A stretch of 64,000 nt of DNA from Flagellimonas yonaguniensis (GTDB taxonomy: Bacteria; Bacteroidota; Bacteroidia; Flavobacteriales; Flavobacteriaceae): the NCBI RefSeq assembly GCF_029193885.1, contig NZ_JARFVB010000001.1:1-64000 (forward strand), read 5' to 3'. The notes below the pieces were generated by a model. That model was not told where the DNA came from, did not search any database, and saw only the letters and a program-made list of their open reading frames with translations. Of this stretch, positions 8,781 to 17,454 are shown in pieces. The translations under genes were made by a program, and so were the position numbers. Numbering within the stretch: position 1 is the stretch's first letter; every line of letters begins with the position of its first letter.

Positions 8781-10085
8781 TTATTCTTTGGTTAAAAATG
8801 TTAATAAGGATTGTGCCTGATTGTATTCAAAAATGGTCTGATAGTATGCCAATTGCTTTTCAGCATAGGTGGCTTCGGCCATCAATAGATCAGTCGTTTT
8901 TTCCAAGCCCTCTTTGAATCTGTTGGTGCGTATCCTTAATGATTCTTCGGATTGCTCCATAGCCAATTTTGAGGTCTGGAGCCTGCTCTCGGCATCTTCG
9001 ACCATCCGCTTGGTGCGTTGAAGCTCCATAGTACTTTTGGCGACGTACTGTTCGTATTCCTGTTTCGCTTTTTCATAACTTGTTTTGCTCTTCCCTGCTT
9101 TGGCAAAGCGCTGCGATCCTTTAAAAACATCCCAGCTCAAACTTGCCCCGATAATGTATCCTTTGGCATCGGCCTGAAAAATTTGGTCATCATACATTTC
9201 ATAGCTGGCGAAAGCATTCAACCTTGGCAAAAAGGTCATATTATCGGCTTTCATGTTTGCTTTGTACGCTTCGGACACCAAATCCATGGCTTTGATATCC
9301 GCCCTATTTTCCAAAGAGCCTTCCACGGTTTCGCCAAGATTGTCCGGCACCAGCTCTTCTGATGGCTCATAGACAACATCTCCTTGTTCGTTCATTAAAA
9401 AAGCCAAATAGTCAGATGCATTTTTCACATTGCTCTTGGCCGTGTTCAATTGATCGGAAACCTCGGTGACCCGAACTTTTACTTCCAGCAAATCCGCTTT
9501 CTGAAGCAGCCCTTGGTCATAACTGTTCTGTGCCGTGTTCAAGTTGGCATTTGCGGCTTCAAAAGCTTTTTGCAACACTGCTACGGCTCTGTGGGCCAAT
9601 TGTAATTGACCGTAGGCCTTTTGGGCCTCAAAATTGAGATAGTCCCTGGTTCGCATCGCCTGAAGTTCCTTAGCTTCCATAGTGGTCTTGGCCGCTTTGC
9701 GCTGATAGAATCCATCCAAATTGATCAAGGGTTGTTCCACCGAAACTTTGGTGGCATAGTTCTCTATCTGGTCGGGATCGTTCAAAAGGGCAGGGTTAAA
9801 ATCCGCCTGGGTCAAAATCTCTTGGTTCAGTTTGGAACCGAAAGCCATCAATGGGTTTGTTGTTACCATTCCCGTATGCGACACGGCAATCTGTGGCAAA
9901 AAAATGGAATTGGAGAATCTATAGTCATATTTCGCCATCTTGGCTTCCTGTTCGGAAACCTTAATACTGGCATTGGACTCTTGTACCCTTGTCAATACTT
10001 CTTCCAGAGAAATATTGATTTGGTCCTGGGCAAACAATTGGCCCTGAGTCCACAATAGAATCGTTATTATCAGTATCCGTTTCAT
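8781..10085 (-). CDS. TolC-family outer-membrane efflux channel
   Basis: A 434-residue protein with a Sec signal peptide (cleavage near FAQ-DQ) and two outer-membrane-efflux repeats rich in long alpha helices. It is the first gene of a seven-gene operon (TolC, adaptor, RND, small protein, DUF2892, two YeeE halves). The operon promoter at 10105-10148 has the shared GTAACN4GTTAC operator. The outer-membrane channel partner of the RND pump is the standard role. Confidence 0.92.
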   Translation of the reverse strand: MKRILIITILLWTQGQLFAQDQINISLEEVLTRVQESNASIKVSEQEAKMAKYDYRFSNSIFLPQIAVSHTGMVTTNPLMAFGSKLNQEILTQADFNPALLNDPDQIENYATKVSVEQPLINLDGFYQRKAAKTTMEAKELQAMRTRDYLNFEAQKAYGQLQLAHRAVAVLQKAFEAANANLNTAQNSYDQGLLQKADLLEVKVRVTEVSDQLNTAKSNVKNASDYLAFLMNEQGDVVYEPSEELVPDNLGETVEGSLENRADIKAMDLVSEAYKANMKADNMTFLPRLNAFASYEMYDDQIFQADAKGYIIGASLSWDVFKGSQRFAKAGKSKTSYEKAKQEYEQYVAKSTMELQRTKRMVEDAESRLQTSKLAMEQSEESLRIRTNRFKEGLEKTTDLLMAEATYAEKQLAYYQTIFEYNQAQSLLTFLTKE

Positions 10086-10104
10086 CTACTTATTTAATTT
10101 GAAG

Positions 10105-10148
10105 CAAAAATAGATTTGGCAATACACCTGCACAGTAACCTTGGTTAC
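10105..10148 (-). promoter_or_regulatory. Operator plus -7 box of the TolC-RND-sulfur operon
   Basis: Inverted repeat GTAACCTTGGTTAC at 10135-10148, then exactly 22 nt, then the Bacteroidota -7 box TATTTTTG (reverse strand, 10112-10105). The operator centre would fall near -41, as expected for class II activation by a Crp/Fnr protein. The start codon is 20 bp beyond the box. Confidence 0.75.
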
Positions 10149-10160
10149 CAAGAAAATTTC

Positions 10161-10214
10161 AAAAAAACACCTCAATACGAAGACAACTTAACAAAGTAAG
10201 CCTGTATTGAGGTG
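10161..10214 (-). terminator. Intrinsic terminator after the type III SQR-like gene
   Basis: An 11-bp perfect stem (CACCTCAATAC at 10168-10178 pairs with GTATTGAGGTG at 10204-10214) with a 25-nt loop. On the reverse strand it is followed by a run of seven T. Confidence 0.75.
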
Positions 10215-10238
10215 CTCTACAATGATGAAAATCAGCGA

Positions 10239-10373
10239 CTAAGCACTTCGGGTTCCCCCGTGCCCGCCTGCCACCACAATCAATACCTTAATGCTCAAAT
10301 AAATGAACTTAAAGAACTGGATAATGGGATTCATCATCGTAAACCGTTTGTATTTTGAGATTCTTCGTGTCAT
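10239..10373 (-). CDS. Small (44 aa) hydrophobic protein after the SQR-like gene
   Basis: An ATG at 10373, 6 nt after the stop of the flavoprotein gene, opens 44 codons to TAG at 10239. The product has a basic N terminus (MTRRISKYKR), one hydrophobic segment (IIQFFKFIYLSIKVLIVV) and a Gly/His tail (GGHGG). An internal Met at residue 13 or 14 is another possible start. Translational coupling and the terminator directly after it support a real gene. It may help anchor the adjacent SQR-like enzyme. The function is unknown. Confidence 0.5.
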   Translation of the reverse strand: MTRRISKYKRFTMMNPIIQFFKFIYLSIKVLIVVAGGHGGTRSA

Positions 10374-10379
10374 AACTTT

Positions 10380-11837
10380 CTATTCTGGGATTAACCACCA
10401 AAAGGGTTTCATTTTTGCTTTATAAATAAAGGCGTAGTGCAAGGCCAATTTCAACCAGTGACCTGCAAGACCAATGGTTCCAAAGGTTTTACCCAGTTTT
10501 CTTCCATGGGTATCGGGATATTTATTGTAATCGGGCACGATGGGATAGGTAGTGATGCTCACACCGCTTCCCGTGGTCATACCAAAACCTGCGGATGCAA
10601 TACAGGCCGCCCCCATATTCCCCATAGATCCTTTATGATGCAACTCTTGGTTGGAATGTTTAATCATCTCAATGATATTATCCGCTACCAATTTTGCCGT
10701 AATCCCCGAAGGCATTCCCGTTCTTGGGGGGGCAGGGGTAATATCCGTTCCGTTTTTGCTTTTTCTGGGTTTGGAGATGCTATGCGGTGGTGCGAAGGCT
10801 ATCCCAGGGGCAAAAATGTTGGAATACGATGGATTTTGATAGGTTTCAGGCCAATCCTGAACACTCCATTCCTCATAGGGTTTAGGGGTGTAATCGGCAT
10901 CAACGATCATAAATCCCCTAAAAAGCTTATCAGTGATATCGTCCCCCGTTTTATCGTAAGCCTTGAAACCATGTCCAGAGAAGGAAGGTATCAACATGGC
11001 AAAATCGTAGCTTTCCTTTTTGTACTCTCCGTCCAAGGTCTCATAATGGGCCACTCCGTCCTCAACTTTGTTGACCCCAGCTTCCAAAATCCATTTTATC
11101 CCCCTATCCTCAAATATCATTTCCACCATTTCGTTGGACTTCATGATATTGCTTCCATAGCTCATCAACATTCCGTCCATACCAAAATCCCCCAGATGGT
11201 ATTCGTTAGAGATCCAGGTAATTTCGGCCATATCCCTTACCTTGTGTCTCCTAAGTTCTTGTTCCACATTCAAGATGTATTCGAATGCGGCGCCTTGACA
11301 GGTTGATTTGGCATGACCGGTTCCGATCAATATTTTGACTTTTTTGCCCTCCTTCATTTGCTTGATGAGTCCTTCCAGCGCAATCCAAGCTTCTTGAGCA
11401 TGGGTATAGGTACATACCGAATGTGCTTTGTTCTTGCCAGGGGACAATCCTTCTGTGGCCTCAAAGTTGAGTTTTGGCCCTGTGGCATTGATCAGGTAAT
11501 CGTAGGTTACCTTCTCTTGGGTTCCTTTTTCATTGCCCGCAACATATTCCGCCATTATATAGGGTTTGATTTCTTCCGAATCGCCTTCAGGATGAAAACT
11601 GACTGCTTTGGCCTGTTTGTAATCAATATGTTTTTTGGCATATAAGGGTGCCAATGGGAATAGGATATCCTTTGGTTTCATTCTACCGATCCCGACCCAA
11701 ATATTTGACGGTATCCATTGGTAGTTCCCATTTGGGGATACCACCACCACCTCATGCTCTTTAGAGAGCTTTCTTCTTAAATGGGAGGCTGCTACATGAC
11801 CTGCAATACCAGCTCCCAATACAACTATTTTGGACAT
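10380..11837 (-). CDS. Sulfide:quinone oxidoreductase-like flavoprotein (type III-like)
   Basis: A 485-residue FAD/NAD(P)-binding oxidoreductase of the disulfide-reductase fold. The N-terminal Rossmann motif is VVLGAGIAGHVAA. Candidate redox cysteines lie in KSTCQGAAFEY (near residue 180) and GAACIASAG (near 412). The amphipathic C-terminal tail (LALHYAFIYKAKMKPFWWL) suits monotopic membrane attachment. SQRs oxidise sulfide and pass electrons to quinone. The length and loop pattern resemble type III SQRs. A different quinone-linked sulfur oxidoreductase is possible. It has its own operator-promoter. Confidence 0.8.
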   Translation of the reverse strand: MSKIVVLGAGIAGHVAASHLRRKLSKEHEVVVVSPNGNYQWIPSNIWVGIGRMKPKDILFPLAPLYAKKHIDYKQAKAVSFHPEGDSEEIKPYIMAEYVAGNEKGTQEKVTYDYLINATGPKLNFEATEGLSPGKNKAHSVCTYTHAQEAWIALEGLIKQMKEGKKVKILIGTGHAKSTCQGAAFEYILNVEQELRRHKVRDMAEITWISNEYHLGDFGMDGMLMSYGSNIMKSNEMVEMIFEDRGIKWILEAGVNKVEDGVAHYETLDGEYKKESYDFAMLIPSFSGHGFKAYDKTGDDITDKLFRGFMIVDADYTPKPYEEWSVQDWPETYQNPSYSNIFAPGIAFAPPHSISKPRKSKNGTDITPAPPRTGMPSGITAKLVADNIIEMIKHSNQELHHKGSMGNMGAACIASAGFGMTTGSGVSITTYPIVPDYNKYPDTHGRKLGKTFGTIGLAGHWLKLALHYAFIYKAKMKPFWWLIPE

Positions 11838-11853
11838 TTTTGAATTATTTACC

Positions 11854-11897
11854 CAAATGTACTGGTAGCCGATCAGATATAAAGTGACCTAGGTCAC
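11854..11897 (-). promoter_or_regulatory. Operator plus -7 box of the type III SQR-like gene
   Basis: Perfect inverted repeat GTGACCTAGGTCAC (11884-11897), 22 nt, then TACATTTG (reverse strand, 11861-11854), an exact TAnnTTTG box. Same architecture as the other promoters of this block. Confidence 0.75.
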
Positions 11898-11957
11898 ATT
11901 CAAAAAAGAGCACTGTGCTTAATGCTCTTTTCTTCAATTGGAACAAAAAATCCAAAA

Positions 11958-12995
11958 TCAATAACTGGTCTCGTCCAATTTAACTTTGCCCCAAAAGGTC
12001 TTGTATACGAATATGGTATAGAAAAGCACCAAAGGTGTCCCTATGGCCACAATGACCATCATGATCTGCAAGGATTTTGTGGAAGATGCCGCGTTGTAGA
12101 TATCTATATCGTACATAGGATCTATGGTGGAACGCAATAATACCGGATACAGTTCAACCGCTACCAAGACCAATAGAAACGCTATGGTCAAAGAGGAGAA
12201 TAGAAAAGCCCATTTATATTTTCGCTTTTCGGCCAATCTGGGCACATTGGCAATACTTAGGAAGGTAAGTAAAGGAATAATGAAAAGTGAGGGGTTACTT
12301 TTGAAATCATCCGACAAATGGGGAATATAAATCAATGTGTACAGGGTGGTCACTGCAAAACTGACCATAAAAAAGATCATGCCCCTTTTTAAGAGACGAG
12401 TTAATTTTGCGAACAACCTACCTTCCGTTTTCAACAAAAGAAAAATAGCACCATGTGCCATAAAAAGGGACAATGTGGTAAAGCCTGTCATCAAGGCATA
12501 GGGGTTCAAAAACTCAAAAAGCACTCCTCCTTGGTACTGGTAGTTTTCACCAATGGCTATTCCCTGCAATATATTCCCGAGCACAACACCCAATAAAAAG
12601 GCGAGCATAATGCTTGAAATGCTATAACAGACGTCCCACAACCTCCTCCACCACAACATGGGTTCCTTGCCCCTGAACTCAATGGAAATAGCCCTGAAAA
12701 TAATGAACAAAAGAAACAACATAAAAGGAATGTACAACGATGAGAACATGGTCGCATACATTACGGGGAAGCCTGCGAAAAGTGCTCCACCTCCAATGAC
12801 CAGCCACACCTCGTTGCCATCCCATACCGGACCCACGGCATTCAATGCTATCCTACGACTGTTCTCTTTCTTTAGAAAGAGATGCCACGCTCCTGCCCCA
12901 AAATCAAAACCATCCAAGATGGCATACCCTGAGAAAAGTCCTCCTACCACTAAAAACCACCATGTGGGATAATCCAATCCTAAAAAAGTTTCCAT
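11958..12995 (-). CDS. cydB: Cytochrome d ubiquinol oxidase subunit II
   Basis: A 345-residue inner-membrane protein with about eight to nine helices. The N terminus has the CydB hallmark LDGFDFGAGAWHLF and then VWDGNEVWLV. It partners CydA in the bd-type quinol oxidase, which reduces O2 at high affinity and resists sulfide. It is encoded 4 bp after cydA, so the two genes are co-transcribed. The pairing with SQR genes fits sulfide-tolerant respiration. Confidence 0.95.
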   Translation of the reverse strand: METFLGLDYPTWWFLVVGGLFSGYAILDGFDFGAGAWHLFLKKENSRRIALNAVGPVWDGNEVWLVIGGGALFAGFPVMYATMFSSLYIPFMLFLLFIIFRAISIEFRGKEPMLWWRRLWDVCYSISSIMLAFLLGVVLGNILQGIAIGENYQYQGGVLFEFLNPYALMTGFTTLSLFMAHGAIFLLLKTEGRLFAKLTRLLKRGMIFFMVSFAVTTLYTLIYIPHLSDDFKSNPSLFIIPLLTFLSIANVPRLAEKRKYKWAFLFSSLTIAFLLVLVAVELYPVLLRSTIDPMYDIDIYNAASSTKSLQIMMVIVAIGTPLVLFYTIFVYKTFWGKVKLDETSY

Positions 12996-12999
12996 AAGC

Positions 13000-14373
13000 T
13001 TAGTTCATCATATGAGTTAATGTTCCTCCAAAAGGTGTATCGTCAGATTCCGATTCTTCATAGGGCCCATGTTTGATTTTCTTGTGCAATAGGTAAATGA
13101 ACAACACGAACAAAAGGGCATATACCAAAAAGAACAAGATCAAGGAAAACAAAATTTGGTTGTCGGTAACGGCCTGGGAAAATGCATCAGAAGTTCTCAA
13201 TAGTCCGTAGACCACCCAAGGTTGTCTTCCCATTTCGGCAGCAAACCAACCTACTTGATTGGCTATTTGAGGCAAGAAAACTGCAAAAACAAAAATCCAA
13301 AGCAACCATTTTTTGTTGAACAGCTTACCTCGCCACCACAAAAAGGTCGCGAAAAGGGTCAAAAATATCAAGGCCATCCCAATGGCCACCATAATGTGAT
13401 AAAATTGAAAGACGGCATTTATCTGCGAAGGACGTTCATCTTCAGGAAAGGCATTAAGACCTGTTACAGGTGAATCAAAATCATAATCCAGTAAAAAGGA
13501 CAGTCCTCCAGGCACCTTGATTCCGGATACCTCTTGATTTTCCTTATCCACCCAGCCCAGAATGTACATATCGGCGGGTGCCGATGCTTCAAAATGACCT
13601 TCGAGCGCGGCCAGTTTTGCTGGTTGGTTCTCCGCTACCCCATCAGCCGATTGGTGCCCTGTGAACAATTGGCCCAAAGAAAACACGGTGGCAACCACCA
13701 AAGCTATTTTAAAGGCCTTCTTCGAAATCTCAACATATTTCCCCTTTATCAGATAGTAGGCATGGACACTCAATACCAGAAAAGCTCCGGCCAGAAAAGC
13801 TCCCAGCCAAACATGCGTAAGCCTATCCACACTGGACGGATTGAAGACCATGGCCCAAAAGTCGGTGATCTCCGCCCGGGCATCCAATCCTTCGCCCACA
13901 ATATGGAATCCTGCAGGGGTCTGTTGCCAGCTATTGGCCACAACGATCCAAATTGCAGAGAACATGGAACCCAGAAAAACCCCAATAGTGGACACCAGAT
14001 GCACCCAAGGTTTGACCCGGTTCCAACCGAACAATAAAATTCCCAAAAAGCCACTTTCCAAAGCGAAGGCAAAAATCCCCTCTGCTGCCAAGGCACTGCC
14101 AAAGACATCTCCGACATAACGGGAGTATACGGCCCAGTTGGTGCCAAATTCAAATTCCATGACAATGCCCGTGACAACCCCGATACCGAAGGTAAGGGCA
14201 AATATTTTGGTCCAGAAACGGGCCAGTTTGTGATAGGTTTCGTTTTTAGTCCTTATGTAGATACTTTCAAAAATGACCAATAACAACCCAAGGCCTATAC
14301 TAAGAGGGGGATATATGTAATGAAAAGCAACAGTAAAGGCAAATTGGATCCGAGCAAGTATTTCGGTTTCCAT
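13000..14373 (-). CDS. cydA: Cytochrome d ubiquinol oxidase subunit I
   Basis: A 457-residue haem-bearing subunit of bd oxidase. Conserved features include the haem-ligand His in [13 protein letters not shown], the Glu-bearing segment [14 protein letters not shown], and GRQPWVVYG near residue 390. The length indicates the short quinol loop form. Electrons from the SQR enzymes via quinone could end here. The promoter at 14391-14434 carries the shared operator. Confidence 0.96.
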   Translation of the reverse strand: METEILARIQFAFTVAFHYIYPPLSIGLGLLLVIFESIYIRTKNETYHKLARFWTKIFALTFGIGVVTGIVMEFEFGTNWAVYSRYVGDVFGSALAAEGIFAFALESGFLGILLFGWNRVKPWVHLVSTIGVFLGSMFSAIWIVVANSWQQTPAGFHIVGEGLDARAEITDFWAMVFNPSSVDRLTHVWLGAFLAGAFLVLSVHAYYLIKGKYVEISKKAFKIALVVATVFSLGQLFTGHQSADGVAENQPAKLAALEGHFEASAPADMYILGWVDKENQEVSGIKVPGGLSFLLDYDFDSPVTGLNAFPEDERPSQINAVFQFYHIMVAIGMALIFLTLFATFLWWRGKLFNKKWLLWIFVFAVFLPQIANQVGWFAAEMGRQPWVVYGLLRTSDAFSQAVTDNQILFSLILFFLVYALLFVLFIYLLHKKIKHGPYEESESDDTPFGGTLTHMMN

Positions 14374-14390
14374 AAATAATATTTTGTTTT

Positions 14391-14434
14391 CAAAAATAGC
14401 TTTAACGCCAACCTTTTTAGGTTACTAAAGTTAC
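14391..14434 (-). promoter_or_regulatory. Operator plus -7 box of cydAB
   Basis: GTTACTAAAGTTAC (14421-14434; one base off the symmetric GTAACN4GTTAC), 22 nt, then TATTTTTG (reverse strand, 14398-14391). The start codon is 17 bp beyond the box. Confidence 0.7.
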
Positions 14435-14439
14435 AAACA

Positions 14440-14483
14440 AAATGGATTTAACATAAAAAAACCATCTTATGCTAAATCCATTT
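14440..14483 (-). terminator. Hairpin between the type II SQR operon and cydAB
   Basis: Long imperfect inverted repeat (AAATGGATTTAaCATAA against TTATGcTAAATCCATTT) downstream of the small membrane gene. No clean T-run follows the outer arm, so termination is likely but not certain. Confidence 0.5.
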
Positions 14484-14503
14484 CTCCTATGTCTGATTAG
14501 TGT

Positions 14504-14620
14504 TTATTTTTTACCACTGTTCATCAAAGCGAAAACTGCAACCACAAGAACTATGACCACCAGTGCAAACACACCTATCATCCAGATGCCGTTTTCCCAT
14601 GATACCAAAGGAATGTTCAT
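14504..14620 (-). CDS. Single-helix small membrane protein (38 aa)
   Basis: ATG at 14620 to TAA at 14504; an in-frame GTG at 14632 would add four residues. The product starts MNIPLVSWENGIW, has one strong hydrophobic helix (MIGVFALVVIVLVVAVFAL) and ends NSGKK, giving a lumenal N terminus and a positive cytoplasmic end. It follows the type II SQR gene by about 110 bp and precedes cydAB. Size and topology recall small subunits of bd oxidase such as CydX, but no sequence match can be claimed. Confidence 0.55.
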   Translation of the reverse strand: MNIPLVSWENGIWMIGVFALVVIVLVVAVFALMNSGKK

Positions 14621-14728
14621 TAATGATTTCACGATGTATTGGTTTTTAAGTTTGAGTCAAATTTACTGGCTTGACCCAATTGAAAATATGATAATTCTCA
14701 TAAAAACAAAATCATAATGCATTGATCC

Positions 14729-15991
14729 CTAAACATTTTTACCCTTGAGCATTTTGTTCCAATATAAATTGGGCAGTCCGTATTTTTTCAACATCCAAAG
14801 TCTCCAATGTTCCTTGTCACTGTTAAAGACCAGCATACGTTTTAACTTAGGGTCCGGTATAAAATTGTTGTTGTAATCAAACTCGGCCAAGGTCATTTTT
14901 CCATAGCCGGTGACCAAGGGACATGAAGAATACCCATTATAAGATTTATTATTGGCCGTCTTGTGGTCCATCAATTTTAAAATATTGTCCACAACAACGG
15001 GAACCTGTTTACGAACCGCAGCCCCTGTTTTGGCCGTTGGCAATGCCGCAACATCTCCCAGACCAAAAATATTCGGGTAGGTATGGTGCTGCATGGAATG
15101 ATGATCCACATTCAACCAACCTGATTCATTGGCCAGTATGGAATCACGGATGAACTTTGGCGCTGCTTGTGGTGGAGCCAAGTGCAACATATCAAAAGGC
15201 ACACTGATGTCCACATCGCCCACCATGGTCTCTCCCAACTCGTTGTCCTCGTTGATGATGCACCTGTTTTCTTCTGGAGCCGTATGGCTAAAGTGAACGA
15301 TCCGGTTTTCTACATCAATTTCTTTGGGCGCATAAAAAGGCTTGAAGTGAATGCCATACCGATCAATGACCTTCATAAGGGTCTCACGAATCTCCTTGAC
15401 CCCGAAAATAACGGTTCCCGGGGTAGCAAAAATCACGTTGGTATCTTTCTTCAGGCCTTGCTTCCTAAAATAGTCCGCCGCCAGATAGGCAATCTTTTGG
15501 GGAGCCCCTCCACATTTAATGGGCGTGGTTGGCTGTGTGAACAAGGCATTTCCCTTTTTAAAATTCCTAATGGTTTCCCATGTTCGCTCTGGATCAATAT
15601 AATTGCTACAGGCCACTCCCTGCTCCAAAGCTTCGGGCAGGCCTTTGATCATACTTGGTTCCATGACCAATCCTGGGGCCACTACCAAATAATCGTAGGT
15701 TATATCGCCACTGCTTTCGGTCGAAACCATATTTTTCTCCGGATTGAAGCCAGCGGCCTTGTCCTTGACCCAGTCGACCCCTTTGGGCATAACATCTGCC
15801 ATAGGTTTGGCAGTCTTTTTAAAATCATAGGTTCCAGCACCTACAAGGGTCCATGCAGGCTGGTAGTAATGTGTTTCGGAGGGTTCTATAATAGCTATGT
15901 CCAGCTTTTTGTTTTTCCTCAATAATTGGGCAGCAGTCATAATTCCAGCCGTTCCTCCCCCGATTATCAGGATTTGATAATGTGACTTCAT
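14729..15991 (-). CDS. sqr: Sulfide:quinone oxidoreductase, type II-like
   Basis: A 420-residue flavoprotein resembling mitochondrial-type (type II) SQR. The FAD motif is IIGGGTAGIM, and TTPIKCGGAPQKIAYL contains the first conserved redox Cys. The second lies in SSCPLVTGYGKM near residue 345. The enzyme oxidises sulfide, transfers a persulfide sulfur to an acceptor and reduces quinone. The persulfide product would feed the MBL-rhodanese dioxygenase at 19190-20599. The gene has its own operator-promoter and is followed by a small membrane protein gene. Confidence 0.9.
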   Translation of the reverse strand: MKSHYQILIIGGGTAGIMTAAQLLRKNKKLDIAIIEPSETHYYQPAWTLVGAGTYDFKKTAKPMADVMPKGVDWVKDKAAGFNPEKNMVSTESSGDITYDYLVVAPGLVMEPSMIKGLPEALEQGVACSNYIDPERTWETIRNFKKGNALFTQPTTPIKCGGAPQKIAYLAADYFRKQGLKKDTNVIFATPGTVIFGVKEIRETLMKVIDRYGIHFKPFYAPKEIDVENRIVHFSHTAPEENRCIINEDNELGETMVGDVDISVPFDMLHLAPPQAAPKFIRDSILANESGWLNVDHHSMQHHTYPNIFGLGDVAALPTAKTGAAVRKQVPVVVDNILKLMDHKTANNKSYNGYSSCPLVTGYGKMTLAEFDYNNNFIPDPKLKRMLVFNSDKEHWRLWMLKKYGLPNLYWNKMLKGKNV

Positions 15992-16015
15992 GTTTCTTTA
16001 GTTAAATCTATTTAG

Positions 16016-16059
16016 GTAAAATATTGAGGAATATCATATTATATTGTAACTAAAGTTAC
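16016..16059 (-). promoter_or_regulatory. Operator plus -7 box of the type II SQR gene
   Basis: GTAACTAAAGTTAC (16046-16059) with intact 5-bp arms, 22 nt, then TATTTTAC (reverse strand, 16023-16016), a -7 box with two changes from consensus. Confidence 0.65.
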
Positions 16060-16106
16060 ATACTTGATAATTTGAAGGCTGTTTTATGTGAATATTATCA
16101 TTTTCA

Positions 16107-16138
16107 CAAAAAAAAGCCGCTCTCAATAGAACGGCTTT
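16107..16138 (-). terminator. Intrinsic terminator after the DUF2892 gene
   Basis: Stem AAAGCCG/CGGCTTT with a 12-nt loop. On the reverse strand it is followed by a long T-run. Confidence 0.8.
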
Positions 16139-16160
16139 CCTTATCAACCAACCAAAAAAC

Positions 16161-16367
16161 CTAATTCTTGACCTTGCATGTATTAATCCCGAATAGGGTG
16201 TACAAAGGACAAAAACTAACAAAGCTTGTCAAGACAAATATGGCTGCCAAAGCCAGCAGCACGTATGCCAATGTTCCTGTAATTACATTAAAATAATACA
16301 ATGCCCCTACACCAAGTGCCAGGATAATCCGAATTGTACGGTCTGCACCGCCCATGTTTTTTTTCAT
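16161..16367 (-). CDS. DUF2892 family membrane protein
   Basis: A 68-residue protein starting MKKNMGGADRTIRI, the typical DUF2892 N terminus, with two transmembrane helices and the ending SFCPLYTLFGINTC. The start at 16367 was chosen because it begins at the family motif. It stands alone between the type II SQR promoter and a divergent desaturase-like gene and has a terminator after it. It is probably a membrane partner in sulfur metabolism, like its counterpart at 3953-4156. Confidence 0.85.
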   Translation of the reverse strand: MKKNMGGADRTIRIILALGVGALYYFNVITGTLAYVLLALAAIFVLTSFVSFCPLYTLFGINTCKVKN

Positions 16368-16485
16368 AATTGATAGTTTATGATTATTACTATACAATTT
16401 ACCAAAAAATAGATCAGCTTGTATTCTCCTCTTTTTGATAATCAGAGGATTACTTCAAAAGTAGTGGTTCGTCGCCGACCAAATA

Positions 16486-16529
16486 GTAACCTCTGTTACA
16501 CAGACGCCATTATTTTTAAAGTATTTTTG
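16486..16529 (+). promoter_or_regulatory. Operator plus -7 box of the fatty-acid-hydroxylase-fold gene
   Basis: GTAACCTCTGTTAC (16486-16499), exactly 22 nt, then TATTTTTG (16522-16529) on the forward strand. This is the only forward-strand member of the operator set, and it keeps the same spacing. Confidence 0.75.
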
Positions 16530-16572
16530 TTTATGAATCAGTTTTCAGCTTTTTGAACGACTTAATACTGGT

Positions 16573-17454
16573 ATGTTGGAGTATTTTGATGCTTTTATCA
16601 ATGGATTTCTTGGAACCGTGCGATGGACATGGAGGTCCATTATTTTTGATGTTCCCTGGTACACCAATTATTTCTGGGGATTGATCATTATCTCTCTTTT
16701 GGTCTGGGGGCTGGAAATCCTTTTTCCTTGGCGCAAAGAGCAGTCTATTTTTAGAAAGGACTTTTGGTTGGATGTGTTTTATATGTTCTTCAACTTTTTT
16801 GTGTTCGCCATTATCATCAGTGGGGTCTACAAAGTCTTAAGCGTACTTTTTGTGGATATTGGAATCACTTCAAAGTCCTTGGTCATTTTGGATATCGCCA
16901 ATTGGCCGCAATGGGTGCAACTGCTGGTCTTTTTTGTGGTGCTCGACTTTGTACAATGGTTTACCCACGTTTTGTTGCACAAATACCCAATGCTATGGGA
17001 ATTCCACAAGGTGCACCACAGCGTAAAGGAAATGGGGTTCGCTGCCCATATGCGTTTCCACTGGATGGAAAACATCCTCTACAAACCTTTAAAAACTTTG
17101 GGAGTGATGGTTCTGGGTGGCTTTGAGCCTGAACAGGCCTACATTGTACATTTTGCTGCCATTGCCATCGGGCATTTTAACCATTCGAACATTAAACTGA
17201 CCTATGGTCCATTGAAATACATCTTGAACAATCCCGTGATGCACTTGTATCATCACGCCTATACCATTCCCAAAGGATCCTACGGTGTGAATTTCGGCAT
17301 AAGCCTGAGCATTTGGGATTACATCTTCAAGACAAACTATATTCCAGAAAACGGAGGGAAAATTGAATTGGGTTTCCCTGGTGATGAGAAATTGCCCAAA
17401 GGATTTTGGGGCCAATTGATCTATGGCTTTAAAAAGCCAAAAAAAGATAGCTAG
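16573..17454 (+). CDS. Sterol desaturase / fatty acid hydroxylase family membrane protein
   Basis: A 293-residue membrane enzyme with about four to five helices. It has the di-iron histidine clusters of the family: HVLLHKYP, FHKVHHS, HFNHSN and HLYHHAY, between residues 130 and 235. Members hydroxylate or desaturate lipid chains using O2. The promoter carries the sulfur-block operator, which suggests membrane-lipid change under the same signal. Its stop codon shares bases with the stop of the convergent cytochrome gene (CTAG at 17451-17454). The substrate is unknown. Confidence 0.88.
   Translation: MLEYFDAFINGFLGTVRWTWRSIIFDVPWYTNYFWGLIIISLLVWGLEILFPWRKEQSIFRKDFWLDVFYMFFNFFVFAIIISGVYKVLSVLFVDIGITSKSLVILDIANWPQWVQLLVFFVVLDFVQWFTHVLLHKYPMLWEFHKVHHSVKEMGFAAHMRFHWMENILYKPLKTLGVMVLGGFEPEQAYIVHFAAIAIGHFNHSNIKLTYGPLKYILNNPVMHLYHHAYTIPKGSYGVNFGISLSIWDYIFKTNYIPENGGKIELGFPGDEKLPKGFWGQLIYGFKKPKKDS

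Noticed and set aside
10437..11306. Long forward reading frame (289 codons) opposite the SQR-like gene
   Set aside because: Antisense to a flavoprotein with clear FAD motifs; the product looks non-biological.
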